From the NCBI GenBank assembly GCA_900545545.1, contig UQZO01000002.1, forward strand, positions 62,001 through 126,000: a stretch of 64,000 nucleotides of DNA. Reading direction: 5' to 3'. Positions 61,646-64,000 of the stretch are shown one piece after another. The translations under genes were made by a program, and so were the position numbers. How positions within the stretch are numbered: position 1 is the first letter of the stretch; every line of letters starts with the position of its first letter. Below the pieces are notes generated by a model. The model was not told where the DNA came from, ran no database searches, and saw only the letters and a program-made list of their open reading frames with translations. The DNA is from an uncultured Subdoligranulum sp. (GTDB lineage Bacteria; Bacillota; Clostridia; Oscillospirales; Ruminococcaceae).

Positions 61646-62802
61646 ACCATACACGATTTATGCGCCGCCTGGCAATGGGGCTGGCGGCTGTGCTGTGCTG
61701 CGTACTGACGGCACTGTCCGCCTTTGCCGCCGACAGTGAACTGGCCCCCTACGCCGAAGCCGGCGACATGGATTACATCCAGAATTATGTGGTAACTGTC
61801 GACCTGCGGGAGGACGGTTCCGCCGATATCACCTATGACATCGACTGGCAGGTGATCGACGGCGGCCTGACCGATTACCTTTCCTGGGTCAAGATCGGGC
61901 TGGCCAACTCCCATGTGGATGAACTCACCCCGCTGACCGACACCATCTCCGACCTGCAATACTCCGACGAAGGCGGAAGCTATGCCAAAGTCGTGTTTGC
62001 CCGGCGCTATTACTCCCCCGAGATCGCTGCCCAGAACGGCGGCGAGAGCAATGTACATTTTGCGTTTTCGGTCCATCAAAGTCATCTGTTCACCCGCAAC
62101 GACGACGGCACCGCCAACTTTACCTTTACCCCCGGCTGGTTTGACGACCTGAGCGTGGGCAACATGCAGATCCGCTGGAAGAATGGCGAGGGATTTTTGG
62201 CCGATAATACTGGTGTGGACGGCGACTACCTGACTTGGGACTTTGGTCCGCTAACCCACGGCCAGGCTGCCAAAGTCCATGTGACGGTGCCCATCACCTA
62301 CTCCGAGGGATACGCCGCCGATGCGGCCATGACCGCCGAGGATTATGGTGCCACCGGTGCCGATTTTGATGATGTAGCCTCCGGCATATTTACCGTGATT
62401 TTCATTCTGGCTTTCTTCGGCATCTGTTTCTATGTCATTGCCTCCCGCTCCCCCACCTGGGGCGGCGGCTTCGGCGTGGGCATCGACCCGGCTGACTGGT
62501 TCTGGTACACCAACGGCATCCATACCATCCGCCGTGCACGCACCGCACCGCCCCCGCCGGGGTATCACCGCACCGATCCGCCCAAAAACTTCCAGCCGGG
62601 CGGCGGTACCAGCCGCGGCGGCGGCGTAGGCAGGCGCAGTGGCGGTGACAACGATCATCACTTTACCTGCGCCTGTGCCTGTGCTTCCAGCTGTGCCTGT
62701 GCCTGCGCCTGTGCAGGCGGCGGCCGTGCCGGATGCAGCGTAAAAGACTTTTACACCGTAAAGTTACCGCGCCCGGAAAGGGAGAATGACGATGAGTCTT
62801 GA
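61642..62802 (+). CDS. membrane protein with C-terminal Cys-Ala repeat tail
   Basis: This 386-residue protein starts with a signal peptide (1-30, AFA-A). An extracytoplasmic beta-rich domain (31-245) with the pattern VTVDLREDGSADITYDIDW resembles DUF2207-type domains. One membrane helix (about 248-268) leads to a cytosolic tail rich in Pro, Gly and Arg. The tail contains FQPGGGTSRGGGVGRR (317-332), then CACACASSCACACACA (343-358), and then GGGRAGC (359-365), eight Cys in 23 residues. A charged end of 21 residues follows. The tail would face the cytosol, where the coupled radical SAM enzyme works. I know no described function for this architecture. Confidence 0.8.
   Translation: MNHTRFMRRLAMGLAAVLCCVLTALSAFAADSELAPYAEAGDMDYIQNYVVTVDLREDGSADITYDIDWQVIDGGLTDYLSWVKIGLANSHVDELTPLTDTISDLQYSDEGGSYAKVVFARRYYSPEIAAQNGGESNVHFAFSVHQSHLFTRNDDGTANFTFTPGWFDDLSVGNMQIRWKNGEGFLADNTGVDGDYLTWDFGPLTHGQAAKVHVTVPITYSEGYAADAAMTAEDYGATGADFDDVASGIFTVIFILAFFGICFYVIASRSPTWGGGFGVGIDPADWFWYTNGIHTIRRARTAPPPPGYHRTDPPKNFQPGGGTSRGGGVGRRSGGDNDHHFTCACACASSCACACACAGGGRAGCSVKDFYTVKLPRPERENDDES
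62668..62718 (+). repeat. hexamer repeat coding Cys-Ala
   Basis: Near-identical hexamers (TGTGCC or TGCGCC) run in two blocks of three and four, separated by TCCAGC. The low codon diversity suggests growth by slippage. Confidence 0.8.
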
Positions 62803-64000
62803 AGATCAATACGATGCCTGGGTCCGCGGCCTGATGGGCGGCAGCCGGTACGCTGCCAACCCGCAGGCTGCCCAGGCCACCAGCGACGCCATGCAGGAGA
62901 TGCAGGCCCAGCTGGACGCCCTGACTGCCGCCCAGAAACGGCAGAAGAGCGCCGCCGCAGCTGTGGACGCTGTACAGAAAGTCGGGCGGGAAACCGCTGA
63001 ACACGTGCGCCAGATGAGCAGCGAACTGACACAGTCGCTGAAGCAGGACGGCCTGCTGGGCGGCACTGTAGCAGCTCCCGCCCCGAAACCGACGGCCACA
63101 GACCGCGCGGATTTTTCCGGCGTGGCCGACAAGGTAAAGACCCAGGTGCTGGGTCAGGATGCCTTTGTTACTGCGGTGGTGAAAGCGTTCCGCCGCCCCT
63201 TTGTGCTGGGCACCGCCGCCGACACCGACCACGCCAAAAACCTGATGCTGCTGTGCGGGCCGGAGGGCACCGGCCGCCACTATGCCCTGCGCTGTGTGGT
63301 GGAGGAACTGGCTGCCCGGGGCATTCTTCGCAGCGCTTCCATCGAAACGCTGGACCTTTCCCTCTATCCCGGTCCGGCCCAGGAAAAACTGTTTTTGCAG
63401 GACCTGTACGCGGCGCTGCAATCCGACGCCGAGGTACTGGCCTTTGACCACTACCAGGGCTGTGCCGCCAACTATCTGAACATGCTGGCCACGCTGGCCA
63501 TCGACGGCAATCTGGCACTGTCCAGCCGGTATGTATTGCAGCGGGGCATTCTGGTGGATGTAGGCACTGCCCTAGCCCCCGGCGCCGTGGGCGAGCTGCA
63601 GGCTGGCGGCAAATATTTCGTCTTCTTCTCCCGCAAGGGCGAGGATGCCCTGGCGGAAACTTTCGGCGCCCGCTTTGTGGATGCCATCGCCGGGGATATC
63701 TGCCGCACCCAGCCTTTCACCCCCGAAGCGCTGGCCGCTGTGGCCGCCCGGGAGCTCAACTATCTGGCGCAGCGGGTGCGCAAACAGTGTGGCCTGGCCC
63801 TGACCATGGGCAGCGATGTGCGGGATCTGCTGGCCTCCCAGTACGGCAAGACCAGCGGCATGCAGGCCATGCGCGATTACGGCAACACCGTCTACCGTGC
63901 CATTGCCGAGTATGTGCTGGATTCCGACAGCGTACCGGCGGACGGCACCCCTGCCCTGCTTTCGGCGCGGGATAACCGGCTGTATATGACGGTAAACGGC
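62792..64000 (+). CDS. Clp-like AAA+ protein with degenerate Walker motifs, partial
   Basis: This frame stays open for 403 codons to the window end, so the C terminus is missing. Residues 1-100 are helical and Gln/Ala-rich. Then comes a single Clp D2-like AAA+ module: VLGQDAFVTAVVKAFRRPFV (about 119-138) and NLMLLCGPEGTGRH (150-163). The small domain has SGMQAMRDYGNTVYRAIAEYVL. Walker A has Arg161 in place of the invariant Lys, and Walker B reads VLAFDH (Asp219-His220) rather than Asp-Glu. It is probably a weak or non-hydrolysing ATPase or scaffold. It overlaps the preceding gene by 11 bases and so belongs to the radical SAM operon. Confidence 0.65.
   Translation, partial: MSLEDQYDAWVRGLMGGSRYAANPQAAQATSDAMQEMQAQLDALTAAQKRQKSAAAAVDAVQKVGRETAEHVRQMSSELTQSLKQDGLLGGTVAAPAPKPTATDRADFSGVADKVKTQVLGQDAFVTAVVKAFRRPFVLGTAADTDHAKNLMLLCGPEGTGRHYALRCVVEELAARGILRSASIETLDLSLYPGPAQEKLFLQDLYAALQSDAEVLAFDHYQGCAANYLNMLATLAIDGNLALSSRYVLQRGILVDVGTALAPGAVGELQAGGKYFVFFSRKGEDALAETFGARFVDAIAGDICRTQPFTPEALAAVAARELNYLAQRVRKQCGLALTMGSDVRDLLASQYGKTSGMQAMRDYGNTVYRAIAEYVLDSDSVPADGTPALLSARDNRLYMTVNG

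Noticed and set aside
62665..62736. CRISPR or minisatellite reading of the hexamer repeats
   Set aside because: The repeats are six bases, in frame, and coding. There are no spacers.
1..64000. tRNA, rRNA, insertion sequences and prophage genes
   Set aside because: I looked in all intergenic gaps, the largest about 190 bases, and among the products. None had tRNA arms, transposase motifs or phage structural genes. A dedicated tRNA search could still find a weak candidate.

Overview
The window reads as chromosomal DNA of a GC-rich, low-complexity-envelope Firmicute. I infer an Oscillospiraceae/Ruminococcaceae gut bacterium of the Faecalibacterium-Subdoligranulum-Gemmiger type. The inference rests on GC-rich codon use, AGGAGG ribosome sites with sigma-A promoters, diaminopimelate made through DapL, an archaeal-type ProRS, TelA/XpaC/LemA envelope genes and a SpoIIQ-like protein. 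I see no tRNA, rRNA, CRISPR array or insertion sequence. No gap without a gene exceeds about 200 bases. Only the first kilobase, a lone HExxH protein, is clearly AT-richer than the rest.

Layout. 1-3.1 kb: HExxH protein, RlmD-like methyltransferase, iron-sulfur flavoprotein. 3.1-12.8 kb: surface-polysaccharide region (PAP2 phosphatase, Wzy-like polymerase, and a six-gene leftward operon of SGNH esterase, XpaC-like protein, TagGH-type ABC exporter and two GT-C-like proteins). 13-17.3 kb: SDR enzyme and a leftward xpaC-telA-lemA-TPM envelope operon. 17.3-18.7 kb: HAD phosphatase and hypoxanthine-DNA glycosylase. 18.8-22.7 kb: an eroded rod-shape/Min locus (mreC-like, PBP2, minD, mgsA). 22.7-24 kb: ECF sigma/anti-sigma pair with its own promoter. 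24-28.4 kb: dapL, flavin-fold protein, GT-C-like protein, dapF. 28.5-33 kb: acpP, proS, two membrane proteins. 33-36.8 kb: pgk-tpiA-gpmI glycolytic operon. 36.8-50.5 kb: membrane proteins, a winged-helix protein, pullulanase, a GntR-controlled ABC system, YggS/UPF0340, GH28, Tag, NdpA. 50.5-60 kb: thioesterase, uracil permease with a leader hairpin, zinc/cadmium efflux cassette, SpoIIQ-like protein, oxidoreductase, prfC, YitT.

60.2-64 kb holds the most unusual locus. It is a translationally coupled trio: a radical SAM/SPASM enzyme, a secreted-then-membrane-anchored protein whose cytosolic tail ends in a Cys-Ala repeat (eight Cys in 23 residues), and a Clp-like AAA+ protein with degenerate Walker motifs that runs off the window. 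A 16-residue Gly/Arg tail motif of the middle protein recurs at the very C terminus of the TPM protein at 13.8 kb, which ties the two loci together. My reading is a maturase acting on a membrane-anchored Cys-rich tail; this is inference.

Two regulatory patterns also stand out. Three divergent promoter pairs share one -35 element (3.7, 37.6 and 57.4 kb). The leader of prfC (release factor 3) carries a start-stop ATG-TGA-C mini-ORF with its own ribosome site, placed inside one arm of a hairpin.
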